A stretch of 64,000 nucleotides of DNA from Ga0077555 sp050250755 (lineage in GTDB: Bacteria; Pseudomonadota; Alphaproteobacteria; Rhizobiales; Hyphomicrobiaceae), in NCBI GenBank assembly GCA_050250755.1, contig JBFWOB010000003.1, positions 62,001 through 126,000 on the forward strand, given 5' to 3'. Made by a program: the position numbers and the translations under genes. Each line of letters opens with the position of its first letter. Positions within the stretch are counted from its first letter, which is position 1. Below the pieces are notes generated by a model. That model saw only the letters and a list, made by a program, of their open reading frames with translations. It was not told the origin of the DNA and did not search any database. Positions 26,966 to 35,925 of the stretch are shown piece after piece.

Positions 26966-28317
26966 TGGCGATGGAAAGGCCGATCATGTCGCCAACAATG
27001 GCCAGCCGGCTCGTAGACCGCGTCCGTCAGATATTGGCGAGTCAGTCGAGCCTCTTTACCAATGCCTCGGCGATGGCTTTCGGCACCATTGTCTCGGCGG
27101 GGCTCGGCTTCGTCTATTGGTGGTTTGCGGCGCGCGTATTTCCCGCCGAAACCGTCGGTATTGCCGCCGCCGTGATCTCCATCATGAACCTTTGCGGTTT
27201 GATGGGTGAATTTGGCCTGGGCACTTTGCTTGTGGGCGAGATCCCGAAGCGGAAGGAACGCGCACCGGGCCTCGTGCTTGCCTCGCTCTATGTGGCGTTT
27301 GTGCTCTCTGTCATCTGCGCCGTCGCCGTGGTGATGCTCTGCCGATGGGTTGCTCCGGTAGCAGCGGCCGCTTTCGGCTCGATGGCGGTGATGGTCCTGT
27401 TCGTGGTGGGGTGCTCCCTCAACGGTGTGACTCTGACGCTCGACCAGGCGTTCGTCGGCATGCTCCGGGGCACTATGCAGATGACGCGTAATCTGGCATT
27501 CGCCGTGATCAAATTGGTGCTTTTAGGTTTCGCGGCGTGGTTCTCCGCAGGTCAAGGAGGGCCAACCGCGATTCTCGCGAGCTGGGTAATTGGGATTTTT
27601 GCGTCGATTGCAACGCTGCTCGTGATCAAGAACGAATGGCGTTGGCGGCCTCTTGAGCAAGCACCCGATTGGACAGGGTTGAGAGGGCTGACGCGACTGA
27701 CATTCGATCACCACGTTCTCAACCTGGTGACGCAGGCGCCTGGATTTCTCTTACCGTTCCTGGTTGCGGTAACCATCTCGCCGGAAGCTAATGCCGCGTT
27801 CTTTGCTGCTTGGATGCTGGTGAGTGTAACGCTTCTCATTCCCGCCGCGCTGACAACGGTGCTCTTCACCATCGGGCGTGCTGAACAGGCTCGGCTCCCG
27901 GAGCGGCTGCGCTCATCGCTGATGGTCTCGATAGCCGTCGGTCTAGCAACCGCAATCGGCTTTCTACTGTTTTCGAGGACAGCGCTCTGGCTGTTCAATC
28001 CTCGTTACCCCGAAATCGCTGGCAGCAGCCTGCAACTGCTCGGCTTCGCGGTGCCGGCAATCGCCATCAAATATCACTACATCGCGCTGAAACGCATCGA
28101 CGACGCCATGCTCTCAGCGTCATTCGTCTTGGGCATCGGTGGTCTGGCCGAGGTCGGTTTCGCCGCCATCGGCGCTTATTTCGGCGGGCTCTCCGGCATG
28201 ACGGGAGGCTGGTTGTTGGCCTGCCTTAGCCAGGCCGCATATATGGCCGTGCCCGTACTCCGGGTTGCGTTCGAAAGAAAGCCTGCCACAGACGGCCTTC
28301 GGGCCAGCCGTGCCTAG
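26965..28317 (+). CDS. Wzx-like polysaccharide flippase
   Basis: 450 residues and mostly hydrophobic, with 12 or so predicted helices, as in the MOP/MATE-like polysaccharide transporter family. The beginning (SLFTNASAMAFGTIVSAGLGFVYWWFAARVFPAETVG) is typical: a first helix, a short loop and an AARVF-x-E turn. It should move the lipid-linked repeat unit to the outer face of the inner membrane. The ATG overlaps the previous stop by one base (TGATG), so it is translated together with the fusion glycosyltransferase. Confidence 0.9.
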   Translation: MAMERPIMSPTMASRLVDRVRQILASQSSLFTNASAMAFGTIVSAGLGFVYWWFAARVFPAETVGIAAAVISIMNLCGLMGEFGLGTLLVGEIPKRKERAPGLVLASLYVAFVLSVICAVAVVMLCRWVAPVAAAAFGSMAVMVLFVVGCSLNGVTLTLDQAFVGMLRGTMQMTRNLAFAVIKLVLLGFAAWFSAGQGGPTAILASWVIGIFASIATLLVIKNEWRWRPLEQAPDWTGLRGLTRLTFDHHVLNLVTQAPGFLLPFLVAVTISPEANAAFFAAWMLVSVTLLIPAALTTVLFTIGRAEQARLPERLRSSLMVSIAVGLATAIGFLLFSRTALWLFNPRYPEIAGSSLQLLGFAVPAIAIKYHYIALKRIDDAMLSASFVLGIGGLAEVGFAAIGAYFGGLSGMTGGWLLACLSQAAYMAVPVLRVAFERKPATDGLRASRA

Positions 28318-28458
28318 CAGGTACAAGCAGGGTGAACTTGGGCTAACCAACTGCATCGCTGACGATTGAGTCCAGGCCCTAGAGCATGGTTCCTGATAGG
28401 ACGACAGGAGTGCAATCGCTGCAGCGGGCAGCGCAAGCTCCGGCAGGCGGAATATCTC

Positions 28459-29658
28459 GTGGATCAAACCGGCAGAACTTTCCGGAAACTTGCGTTCACC
28501 TTGATCTTGCTGGCTTTGAGCTTCGGGGATGGGGTTGGCGCGCGAGCGGAAAACACATCACAAGATGGATTTGTGAAAGTCGACGGCACACGCTTCGTCC
28601 TCAATGGAAAGACGTTTCCTGTCGCCGGTGTGAACAATCACTACCTCTCGTACGGCTCGAAATACGAGGTCTTGCGCGTTCTCGACGACGCGAAAGACCT
28701 CGGCGTCAATGTCATCAGAACATTTAATCATCCGGTCATCGGCTCACGCGACGGCAAGTCGCGACCGACAATTTGGAATTTTCACGCGCGCGCAGAATCC
28801 AGCAATCTTGGCGTCCACGGCGTCTACATGCTCTACTGGGACGATGCAAAGCAGATCATGGCTGTCAATGAGGGCCCGGACGGGATCGGGCGCCTCGATT
28901 TCCTTATTGCCGAAGCGAGGAAGCGCGAGATCAGGCTGATCATCCCGTTTCTCGATTTCTGGGCCTACACCGGCGGCGCTCAGCAGATGCGAGCTTGGTA
29001 TGGCAGCGAAGATAAGCATCGCTTCTTTTTCGAGGACGAGCGCACGAGAGCCGATTTCAAGACTTGGATCCGGTATTTGCTGACACGCGTCAATCCATTG
29101 ACCGGCATCACCTACAAGGATGATCCGACGATCATGGCGTGGGAGCTTATGAACGAGCCCTATGCCAAACCCGAGACGCTTTACCTTCGCTGGGTCGCCG
29201 AGATGTCGGCCTATGCGAAGACGATCGATCCCAATCACCCGATTGGATCCGGTCATGCGGGTATCTCGAACAAGATGTCCGAGGTATCGATCGCCTCGAT
29301 CGATTTTCTGACCTGGCATGGCTACCCGCTCTACTACAAGCTGACCGTCGATAGCTTCGACGAACTGATCGGCAAACAATGCGCCATTGGTCGGGAGCAC
29401 GGAAAGCCAGTGTTGCTGGAAGAGTTCGGATGGGCACGATCCAACCCGGGTCAGGTCGAAGCCTACAATCGGTGGCTGGGCACACTAGCATCGAACCGGG
29501 ATTGTGCCGGATGGCTGGCGTGGCGGCTCGTATCGATCCAGGAGCACGGCAAGTACCCGGATGACCGCCACGACCAGTTCGACTTCCATCGCCACAGCGG
29601 CGCGCTTTGGAATACGGTGAAGCAGGCAATCGAGCGTTTCAAGTCGCGCGAGCCATGA
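28459..29658 (+). CDS. Secreted glycoside hydrolase family 5 (mannanase-like)
   Basis: From GTG 28459, preceded by a purine-rich GGCGG about nine bases upstream, the product has 399 residues and a good signal peptide (RKLAFTLILLALSF, likely cleaved after ARA). The ATG at 28366 would put 31 extra residues before it. The GH5 fold is shown by PVAGVNNHYLSYGS, the acid/base Glu233 in WELMNEP and the nucleophile Glu322 in LLEEFGW. The WELMNEP context and length resemble GH5 beta-mannanases. Downstream of the flippase, it is probably a matrix-trimming or turnover enzyme for the polymer made here, comparable in role to ExoK/ExsH for succinoglycan. Actual substrate specificity is not visible. Confidence 0.88.
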   Translation: MDQTGRTFRKLAFTLILLALSFGDGVGARAENTSQDGFVKVDGTRFVLNGKTFPVAGVNNHYLSYGSKYEVLRVLDDAKDLGVNVIRTFNHPVIGSRDGKSRPTIWNFHARAESSNLGVHGVYMLYWDDAKQIMAVNEGPDGIGRLDFLIAEARKREIRLIIPFLDFWAYTGGAQQMRAWYGSEDKHRFFFEDERTRADFKTWIRYLLTRVNPLTGITYKDDPTIMAWELMNEPYAKPETLYLRWVAEMSAYAKTIDPNHPIGSGHAGISNKMSEVSIASIDFLTWHGYPLYYKLTVDSFDELIGKQCAIGREHGKPVLLEEFGWARSNPGQVEAYNRWLGTLASNRDCAGWLAWRLVSIQEHGKYPDDRHDQFDFHRHSGALWNTVKQAIERFKSREP

Positions 29659-29668
29659 CGCTGTGCAC

Positions 29669-29688
29669 TTGACCGTTACACCGGTCAA
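29669..29688 (+). terminator. Weak hairpin at the end of the polysaccharide locus
   Basis: TTGACCG and CGGTCAA pair over seven bases around a six-base loop, ten bases after the GH5 stop. There is no T-tract. It is a possible terminator between this locus and the convergent GMC oxidoreductase gene. Confidence 0.35.
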
Positions 29689-29774
29689 CGGCACATGCGC
29701 TTGCGGTTATCGCGCGGACTGATTGCGCATGATCTGCCATTTGCTTGACGTGATGTTACCAGAGCGCTTGCGCT

Positions 29775-31436
29775 TCAAACGGTCGCTACGACCTCAGCCG
29801 TGGCGCGACGCGGGCCAACATTTGCTGGGGAAAGCTTTTCCTTCAAATGCTCGGCGAGCCTGCACGCGAGCGCGATCAGCGTCACGGTCGGCATGTCGTT
29901 GCCGACGGTCGGAAAAACCGAGCTGCCAGCTATAAAGAGATTGTCGATGCCGTGAACGCGGCAATCGGCATCAACGACGCCAAACCGCGGATCTGCACTC
30001 ATGCGCGTTGTGCCCATGTGGTGCCACACCCAGCGCGGCTCATTGAACGATTGGTTGGCCGCCTCACCGCCCGTACCGATGATGTCGCAATCGAAGCCCG
30101 CACGCTTCAGGTCCGTGATAATCAGTCTCTGAGTCTCGACAAGCGTTCTCTCCGTTAGTTTGCCAAGTCTCCAGTCGAGCTTTACCTGTCGCAGACCGAG
30201 CGCATCGACATCGTCGTCGAGCGTAATGCGACTGTCCGGATTAGGTTCAGGCTCAAGCGTGGTGACAAACTGCCAATGAGTCGCCTTGCCGGCCTTTGAC
30301 TTCAAATGCGCAGCAGCAGCAGCGATAGCATTCGGGAGATCTGCCAGAACAAGCTGGGCGCGCAAACCGAGATCGGACGGAATGCGTCGCCGCATCAACC
30401 AAAGCGCTATTTCGCGCAATTCGCGCCCGCCCGACCGCTCGCCTTCCGGACCAATTGGAAGAATCCAAGACCGCGCGTTGAGGATCTGCGCTCTTTCCTG
30501 AGCCGCATCTCCGATCGTAATGCTGGTAGCGACCAGGGGACCGTCGTCCGCATGTTTCGAGCCGCCACGATGATGCGTCGCAGCGTTCGTGGGATCGTAG
30601 CGAAATAGCCGAGAGGGATCCGCCACATTGCGAATTTGGCCCCACGCAAACCGCGGGTGATCCATGAAGCAGCGCCCGACAAAATCCGAGTTGTTGCCGA
30701 GCCCTTCCCGCTGGACTTTGTCGGATAAGAGCAAAAGCCGCGCATTCTCGATCCCGCCGCCAGCGATAACGACAAACCGCGCGGTTACGTTGAAGGTGGA
30801 TCCGGCCGGGGTCCTCACCGTAGCTCCAGTGACATGGCGTGCCTGCTCGTTAGCCACGACTTCGGTCACGATTGCATTTGTGAGGACGTGAATATTGCGA
30901 GAGGCAGCAAGCTGGTCTCGCCAGACCTCGCCAAGGTGAGGCGCTGGACTGAGCGGACAGACCTCGTTCTCGCAATCGCCTCCGCTGAAGGGAACACCGT
31001 GCTCACTAACTGAAACTTGCGCCTGTCGGTCGATGCCTTCGGGCAGCGATAAAATCCGCATCGCCCTCGCATAGTAGGGCTCGAGCTCCGCATAGCTGAT
31101 CGGCCAACCGCTGAGAGGAACCCACGGCCGATAGGCAAAGTCGATGCTGCGGAGCGGTTTGCACCAGCCGGCCCAGCCTTTTCTTCCCGTGCTTCCGCCA
31201 AGCCCTCTAACGCGACATAGATCAAGCGGCTCGTAACGCAAACCGACCACGCGTCCCTTATAGAGGCTTTGTGCGCGGGCCTCGTAATCGACCGAGCCCC
31301 CTTCGAGCACGAGTACCTGCGTCCGCGTTCCGACAAAGCCGAGCGCGGCAGAAATTCCGGCGGCTCCTGCGCCGATAATCAGGATATCCGTTTCGAGAGA
31401 CGACCCTGAAAGAACTTCCGACGCCGACTGAATCAT
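29775..31436 (-). CDS. GMC family FAD-dependent oxidoreductase
   Basis: 553 residues. The N-terminal FAD-binding motif is LIIGAGAAGISAALGF, followed by VLEGG. The C-terminal signature has HHMGTTRMSADP and the final FAD strand FIAGSSVFPTVGNDMPTVT. There is no Tat or Sec signal, so it appears cytoplasmic. GMC enzymes oxidise alcohols or sugars; relatives with the HHMGTTRMS motif include bacterial glucose-type dehydrogenases and enzymes next to polysaccharide genes. It converges on the GH5 gene, so it is not in that operon. The substrate is unknown. Confidence 0.92.
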   Translation of the reverse strand: MIQSASEVLSGSSLETDILIIGAGAAGISAALGFVGTRTQVLVLEGGSVDYEARAQSLYKGRVVGLRYEPLDLCRVRGLGGSTGRKGWAGWCKPLRSIDFAYRPWVPLSGWPISYAELEPYYARAMRILSLPEGIDRQAQVSVSEHGVPFSGGDCENEVCPLSPAPHLGEVWRDQLAASRNIHVLTNAIVTEVVANEQARHVTGATVRTPAGSTFNVTARFVVIAGGGIENARLLLLSDKVQREGLGNNSDFVGRCFMDHPRFAWGQIRNVADPSRLFRYDPTNAATHHRGGSKHADDGPLVATSITIGDAAQERAQILNARSWILPIGPEGERSGGRELREIALWLMRRRIPSDLGLRAQLVLADLPNAIAAAAAHLKSKAGKATHWQFVTTLEPEPNPDSRITLDDDVDALGLRQVKLDWRLGKLTERTLVETQRLIITDLKRAGFDCDIIGTGGEAANQSFNEPRWVWHHMGTTRMSADPRFGVVDADCRVHGIDNLFIAGSSVFPTVGNDMPTVTLIALACRLAEHLKEKLSPANVGPRRATAEVVATV

Positions 31437-31863
31437 GAAGACAAGGCCCCGATACTCAAGACCGGCGACGCACCATCGCGAAGACCGAGCTGAGTTCGGC
31501 CGTACGTGGTCAAGACCGGCTTTGCTTAGCCGCGATTTGGGGTGTCGTTTGTCGTCTTATCGGCGATGCGCGACAGACTAGGTATTAGCACTGTACCGTA
31601 CTGTCGTCCCGGCGCACGAAAAGGTTTCGTTAACGCTGGTCGACTCGCTTGGTGAACCGCTGCAGGGGACCGACACCGGCCGCAAACACGACGACGAGCT
31701 GCTTGTGCCAGGCGCAGTGTCTGCTGCTTGTCTGTCCGGCCCTTGCCCGGAAACTCCGCTCATTCAAGGGAACAATCGGTTTCTGGCGCACTTTGGGCCA
31801 TAGCCAACAGGGTGAAAGTGTGCACCAAGATGCCCATCGCGCACTGAATGGAACATTGGGTTC
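31437..31863. other. Intergenic gap between divergent genes
   Basis: 427 bases between the GMC oxidoreductase (minus) and metallophosphoesterase (plus) starts. There is no supported gene. A small hairpin, ACGAAA-AGG-TTTCGT, lies at about 31616-31630. Promoters for both neighbours should be here, but no consensus stands out. Confidence 0.45.
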
Positions 31864-32805
31864 ATGATAAGTCGCCGGGGTTTCTTGGCTGGTATCTGCA
31901 GTCTGGCCCTTCCCGCCGGTGGGGTAGCATATGGCGTAGGCATTGAGCCGTATCGCCTCACGATCGCCTCATACAATGTTCGCTTGCCCAAATGGCGTGG
32001 TGCGAAGCTTCGCATCGCCGCCCTAGCCGACATTCACGCTTGCGATCCGTTCATGAGCCTGAATCACCTCAAGCACATCGTCGATACGACGAATGCTTTG
32101 CATCCGTGTATCACGGTGCTTCTCGGCGACTACGTTGCCGATCTGAGCGTTCCCTTTCAACGGCTGCCAGAAGCACAATGGGCCCATGCGCTCTCGGCGC
32201 TTCGCGCGCCTCTCGGAGTACATGCCATTCTCGGCAATCATGACTGGTGGTCGGACGCCGACGTCATGCGCAAGCTTTCCGGCATACCGCGGGCACGTCG
32301 CGCGCTGGAGGATGCCGGAATCCCGGTTTACGAGAACGACGCCCGTCGCCTCACCAAAGGTGGACAATCGTTTTGGCTCGGTGGCCTCGGTGACCAATGG
32401 GCGTTCAGAGCAGCGTCGCGGAAGATCGAAGGTCGCCACACACGGATCTACATGGGCGTGGATGACGTGCCTGGATTACTACACAAGATCGACGACGACG
32501 CACCGATCATCCTGATGGCACACGAGCCTGACATCTTTGCATCCTTGCCCGATCGGATAAGTCTGACGCTCGCAGGCCATATGCACGCCGGCCAAGTCTG
32601 CATCGCCGGGTATGCACCTTCATTGCCCTCAAAATTTGGGGCCCGCTACCGTTATGGACACATCGTCGAGGGAGGGCGACAGATGATTGTGTCGGGCGGA
32701 TTGGGCTGCAGCTATCTGCCGATACGCATTGGCGCCCCTCCGGAAATCGTCGTCGTCAATATCGAGGGCATCCAGGAGCCGACGCTCGACGGCCGCCATT
32801 CATAA
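31864..32805 (+). CDS. Tat-exported metallophosphoesterase (YkuE-like)
   Basis: 313 residues. It starts with a twin-arginine signal (SRRGFLAG, then a hydrophobic stretch to about residue 25). The calcineurin-like phosphoesterase motifs are all present: ADIHA (Asp56, His58), LLGDY (Asp89), GNHDWW (Asn125, His126), then AHEPD and the metal-binding GHMHAGQ. These bind two metal ions and cleave phosphomono- or diesters. YkuE-type enzymes act at the membrane, possibly on lipid or cell-wall phosphates. It could act on surface glycolipid intermediates, but that is only suggested by its neighbours. Confidence 0.92.
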   Translation: MISRRGFLAGICSLALPAGGVAYGVGIEPYRLTIASYNVRLPKWRGAKLRIAALADIHACDPFMSLNHLKHIVDTTNALHPCITVLLGDYVADLSVPFQRLPEAQWAHALSALRAPLGVHAILGNHDWWSDADVMRKLSGIPRARRALEDAGIPVYENDARRLTKGGQSFWLGGLGDQWAFRAASRKIEGRHTRIYMGVDDVPGLLHKIDDDAPIILMAHEPDIFASLPDRISLTLAGHMHAGQVCIAGYAPSLPSKFGARYRYGHIVEGGRQMIVSGGLGCSYLPIRIGAPPEIVVVNIEGIQEPTLDGRHS

Positions 32806-32829
32806 GTACTCTTGGCTGACGCTGAGCGA

Positions 32830-34278
32830 TCAGAACGACTGCCGCAAATATATGCCGATGTGTGGAAAGCCGACGCTCACCTTACCGCCTTGCATCTCGA
32901 TATAGCGCCCCTTGGCTTCAGTGGTCGTGTAGCCACTTTCGAAGCCAACCACCATACCTGTCGCCAGCATATACTCGACGCCGGCCTGCAACACCGTCCC
33001 GCGCACATCGACCTCGAAATTCAATTCGGGCAACGCCGGGACACCCGAATCGAGATGCGGAATGACCTCTTCGGGGGACGAGTGCATCGTCAGGTCAAAG
33101 AAGGTAGCGTTCAGGTTCAGCTTCATACGAGGCGCCAGCATGTGTTCATAGGACGCCAGCGCCGACCATCCGGTCGACCGATTGACCGCGCCATCACCGC
33201 CCACCACGTAATCTGGTGAAAATAACGGGACGCCAAGATAACCAAGCGCACCTGACGCATTGGCCAAGGTCAAACCGAGGCGGCCAAGTTGGCCGTACCC
33301 CGCCGATCCCAGTAGATCGTCCCACTTTACCCGCGACTGCAACCCTGCGGACCATGCCCACCCAGCCACGCGCTTCGCAGAGCCAGCGTCGAAGTCACTG
33401 ACCACATGATCTTCGGCATGGTGCACGGCGCCAGAGAGATGAAACAGCGTTGAAGGCGTCGCCATCCGAAACAGGGCCACGACGTCTGGAGTATCTGATC
33501 GAGACGGACGTGCTAAGACGCCTTCGCCCATCAATCGGCGTCCCGAATCCTCGGCGCCAAGACTAACCGACATGTTAGGAGTGATCACATGGGTGTACGA
33601 GGCCCCAAGCGTTGTGACTATTGACGTATACCCCGGTGTCACAACACTCGGCAGACGGTTGAAGCCAAACAGGGAGGGCTGGATTCCGACCTTGAGGCCG
33701 TCCCATTGTACCCACGCCTCTTCCAGTGCACCGATATAATAGGAATCGTCTATTTGGCGCAGGTCGACGCTGACGCTGCCATCATCCTGCTCATAGTGCG
33801 TTCTCGCATCCGCTGTAACGCGAATAAATCCTCTCATCAGACCCAGATTGCTCTCGCCGCGCACCATCATATGGGCCGATGCTATGGTGCCAATTGCCGG
33901 GTACTTGGTCTGCTTGCTCACATCATCGACATGATAGTAGACCATCGGCACGCCTGCGCCGCCGGTGAATAATGTCGGGATGCGTTGCCCCGTTAAAAAT
34001 ACGTCTCGGCCCGTGAATTCTTTCGCCGCCTGGACAAGGACACCCCCGCCAACGTAAGCGCATAAACCGGAATCGCCGACGGCCGAGTAGCCTGGACCGT
34101 AGCGACGGCACCGTTCATCATCGCCGCGCTGAGAATTCGTGACTGCTTGCTCTGTTGCGCCATCTTTCAGGCCATCCGCTCGCACACCGGCGTCTGCGCC
34201 TACGAAAGCAAGAAGGCCAGCGAATACGGCCAAGTAATTGCGGCCAACACCCCGCGTTATCGAAACGGATCGTGACAT
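32830..34278 (-). CDS. Outer-membrane porin (Porin_2 family)
   Basis: 482 residues with a signal peptide (hydrophobic core at about 15-30, cleavage near VRA). The mature start includes CRRYGPGYSAVGDSGLCAYVGG, the Cys-containing opening typical of alphaproteobacterial Porin_2/Omp2 proteins. The chain has alternating beta-strand character and ends in phenylalanine (YLRQSF), the usual signal for outer-membrane insertion. It would be a general diffusion channel. It converges on the metallophosphoesterase gene with only 24 bases between the stops. The specific solute is unknown. Confidence 0.87.
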   Translation of the reverse strand: MSRSVSITRGVGRNYLAVFAGLLAFVGADAGVRADGLKDGATEQAVTNSQRGDDERCRRYGPGYSAVGDSGLCAYVGGGVLVQAAKEFTGRDVFLTGQRIPTLFTGGAGVPMVYYHVDDVSKQTKYPAIGTIASAHMMVRGESNLGLMRGFIRVTADARTHYEQDDGSVSVDLRQIDDSYYIGALEEAWVQWDGLKVGIQPSLFGFNRLPSVVTPGYTSIVTTLGASYTHVITPNMSVSLGAEDSGRRLMGEGVLARPSRSDTPDVVALFRMATPSTLFHLSGAVHHAEDHVVSDFDAGSAKRVAGWAWSAGLQSRVKWDDLLGSAGYGQLGRLGLTLANASGALGYLGVPLFSPDYVVGGDGAVNRSTGWSALASYEHMLAPRMKLNLNATFFDLTMHSSPEEVIPHLDSGVPALPELNFEVDVRGTVLQAGVEYMLATGMVVGFESGYTTTEAKGRYIEMQGGKVSVGFPHIGIYLRQSF

Positions 34279-34380
34279 GGATCGCTGCCCCCAAGGACAA
34301 AACCGGTAATTTTTTTCGGCAACACGCTATGTGATTGATCGGCGGCATTGGGTGTTCTATGCACCCGCCGAACTCACATC

Positions 34381-34833
34381 TTAGCGTCCGCGTCCGAACC
34401 GACTGAGCCAAGTGTGGTTCTGATCAGTCAAAGTGACGAGGCTAAAGCCACCGGTCATGAAGTAAGAAAGGTAGCCTTCATCCGTTTCTCGGACGGAATA
34501 CCTCGTAGGAAGGTTTGTAAGGCCCCAAAATCCGTGCTGCCCTTCCTGAGCAACCCGACTGCTCGCGTTCCATGCAGATTGATAAATAACAGCGGTATTG
34601 CGACGCCCGCGCTGACTCGTCTGGAGTTGAGCGTCCTCGTTGCCGGAGAGCTGAATAGACGCAATGCCATTTATTGTACCGCGCTGAGATATCCGCAGAT
34701 CGGAATTGCGGTCTTGAGCATTCAGAACGACGGCATAGTTCAACCAGGCCGATTGCTCTATGGCCGGCGCCTGTGCGTTTGCTTCGGTCGAGAGAAATAT
34801 CAAAATGGCGACGCTGGCGCTTGCGTGTCGCAT
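34381..34833 (-). CDS. Curlin-repeat protein (CsgA/CsgB-like amyloid subunit)
   Basis: 150 residues with a short signal peptide (to about residue 20, ANA before QAP). The middle holds curlin repeats: Q-x-G-x2-N spacing appears at Gln50-Gly52-Asn55 and Gln74-Gly76-Asn79, and again as Gln96-x-Gly98. Internal glutamines and asparagines fall at regular steps (Gln61, Asn65, Gln71, Gln85, Asn89). The repeat period is 22-24 residues, as in CsgA and CsgB. The last ~45 residues are not repetitive and end in an arginine-rich tail, a feature more like the nucleator CsgB than CsgA. No CsgG, CsgE or CsgF is encoded in this window, so secretion must rely on genes elsewhere. Confidence 0.78.
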   Translation of the reverse strand: MRHASASVAILIFLSTEANAQAPAIEQSAWLNYAVVLNAQDRNSDLRISQRGTINGIASIQLSGNEDAQLQTSQRGRRNTAVIYQSAWNASSRVAQEGQHGFWGLTNLPTRYSVRETDEGYLSYFMTGGFSLVTLTDQNHTWLSRFGRGR

Positions 34834-34931
34834 CGGGGTCCTCGTGCGATTCTGTCAGAATAAATCGAGCTCAGCCGATGCATGTTCATTTGGAATGAAC
34901 TGCCGTGCGATCAGCCAAATCGAAATAAAGA

Positions 34932-34960
34932 GAATGACGGAGCGTAAAACCCCGTCATTC
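34932..34960 (-). terminator. Terminator of the small curlin-associated gene
   Basis: On the minus strand, GAATGACGG and CCGTCATTC form a 9-bp stem with an 11-base loop, followed by a T-rich stretch (TCTTTATTT). It starts ten bases after the stop of the gene at 34970-35311. Confidence 0.65.
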
Positions 34961-34969
34961 AACCTGAAA

Positions 34970-35311
34970 TTAAGGCAACGAGCCGTCGATTTTGATAACA
35001 GTGCTATCGGTGTACGATCCAATCGGATCATACATCCTCACGTCACCACCACGTGATGCGTTAAAGGACTCGCTGACATAGGGCATAATGAAGGCGCCGG
35101 AATCAATCCGAACGAGGGGATCATTGCGCGGCGACTCGAGTGTCACACGATCACCTTGCCCGACCTGTGCAAAGGCAAAGGCGCCGGCAGTTTGTTCCAC
35201 CCGTGCAGAGTTGACGATGCCGCCGCGGCTAGCCATTTGGGCGTAGCTTGGGGTGGAGATCGCGCACGCCGCAACCAAAAATAGTAACGTCTTCATTCTA
35301 GCTCTCATCAT
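34970..35311 (-). CDS. Small secreted protein with one curlin-like repeat
   Basis: 113 residues. A clear signal peptide (KTLLFLVAACAISTPSYA) is followed by a mature part of about 89 residues. Near its start, residues NSARVEQTAGAFAFAQVGQGD resemble a degenerate curlin repeat with the Q and G-Q-G spacing. The rest is not recognisable. ATG 35296 (MKTLLF) is an equally possible start. It lies upstream of the curlin-repeat gene on the same strand, separated by a terminator-like hairpin. It could be a minor subunit or assembly factor for the amyloid; this rests on position and one weak repeat. Confidence 0.6.
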   Translation of the reverse strand: MMRARMKTLLFLVAACAISTPSYAQMASRGGIVNSARVEQTAGAFAFAQVGQGDRVTLESPRNDPLVRIDSGAFIMPYVSESFNASRGGDVRMYDPIGSYTDSTVIKIDGSLP

Positions 35312-35925
35312 CTGGAGAACGGAGCCTGATCCCGCCCCAAGGAACTACACGCTTAAGTAGTAAGAATGATTCGAGCATATCAGTCCATAGATCGTGAAAG
35401 AGTGCAGATATATGGGGCAATCAGGCCACATGTCGTAAAGGCATCGCTCGACGACAGCTCCCCGATCCACAACTTATAGATGTGTTATTTTCCGGAGCCG
35501 GAGGGAACAGCACGACACGCAGGGGTAGAGTGATTTGCTGGTTGCGGAGCGCGGTTGACATCGCCGCGCAGAGAAATCGCACCGTCTACACCGTTCCAGA
35601 TCCGAAGTTGTATCAACAGAAATTCGATAGGCCGCGTCCCGCTCATCCAGCTTATGGCAGTGATTTTCGCCGACGCCCTGGCCGGGTTTGCTCCAATTGC
35701 CCATCCAATAAAAGATATAGAAACTGGCGGCTAAATATCTGGCCAACACTTTCCTTTGATCGTCGTGCATACCGATCATGACGCGGTTGAACGCGTTGCA
35801 TCTCTTGCTCATCGGCACCCGGGCAGGTCGCCATTTATCCAAAAAATGTTTTCTCCGGTGTCGGAGTCCAATCGCCGACTTCGTCCTTGGGACACGACCG
35901 AGCAACATCAAACAGGAGCAGTGCC
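35312..35925. other. Intergenic gap between curlin-like genes and glutathione S-transferase
   Basis: 614 bases. Open frames exist on both strands (35482-35781 plus, 35474-35911 minus) but have no ribosome-binding site, no recognisable motif and an unusual Cys/Arg-rich composition. I see no supported gene. The first 150 bases should hold the promoter of the curlin-like genes. Confidence 0.45.

Noticed and set aside
35474..35911. Overlapping frames on both strands before the glutathione S-transferase
   Set aside because: Cys/Arg-rich composition, no ribosome-binding site and no conserved motif; two opposite frames cannot both be real.
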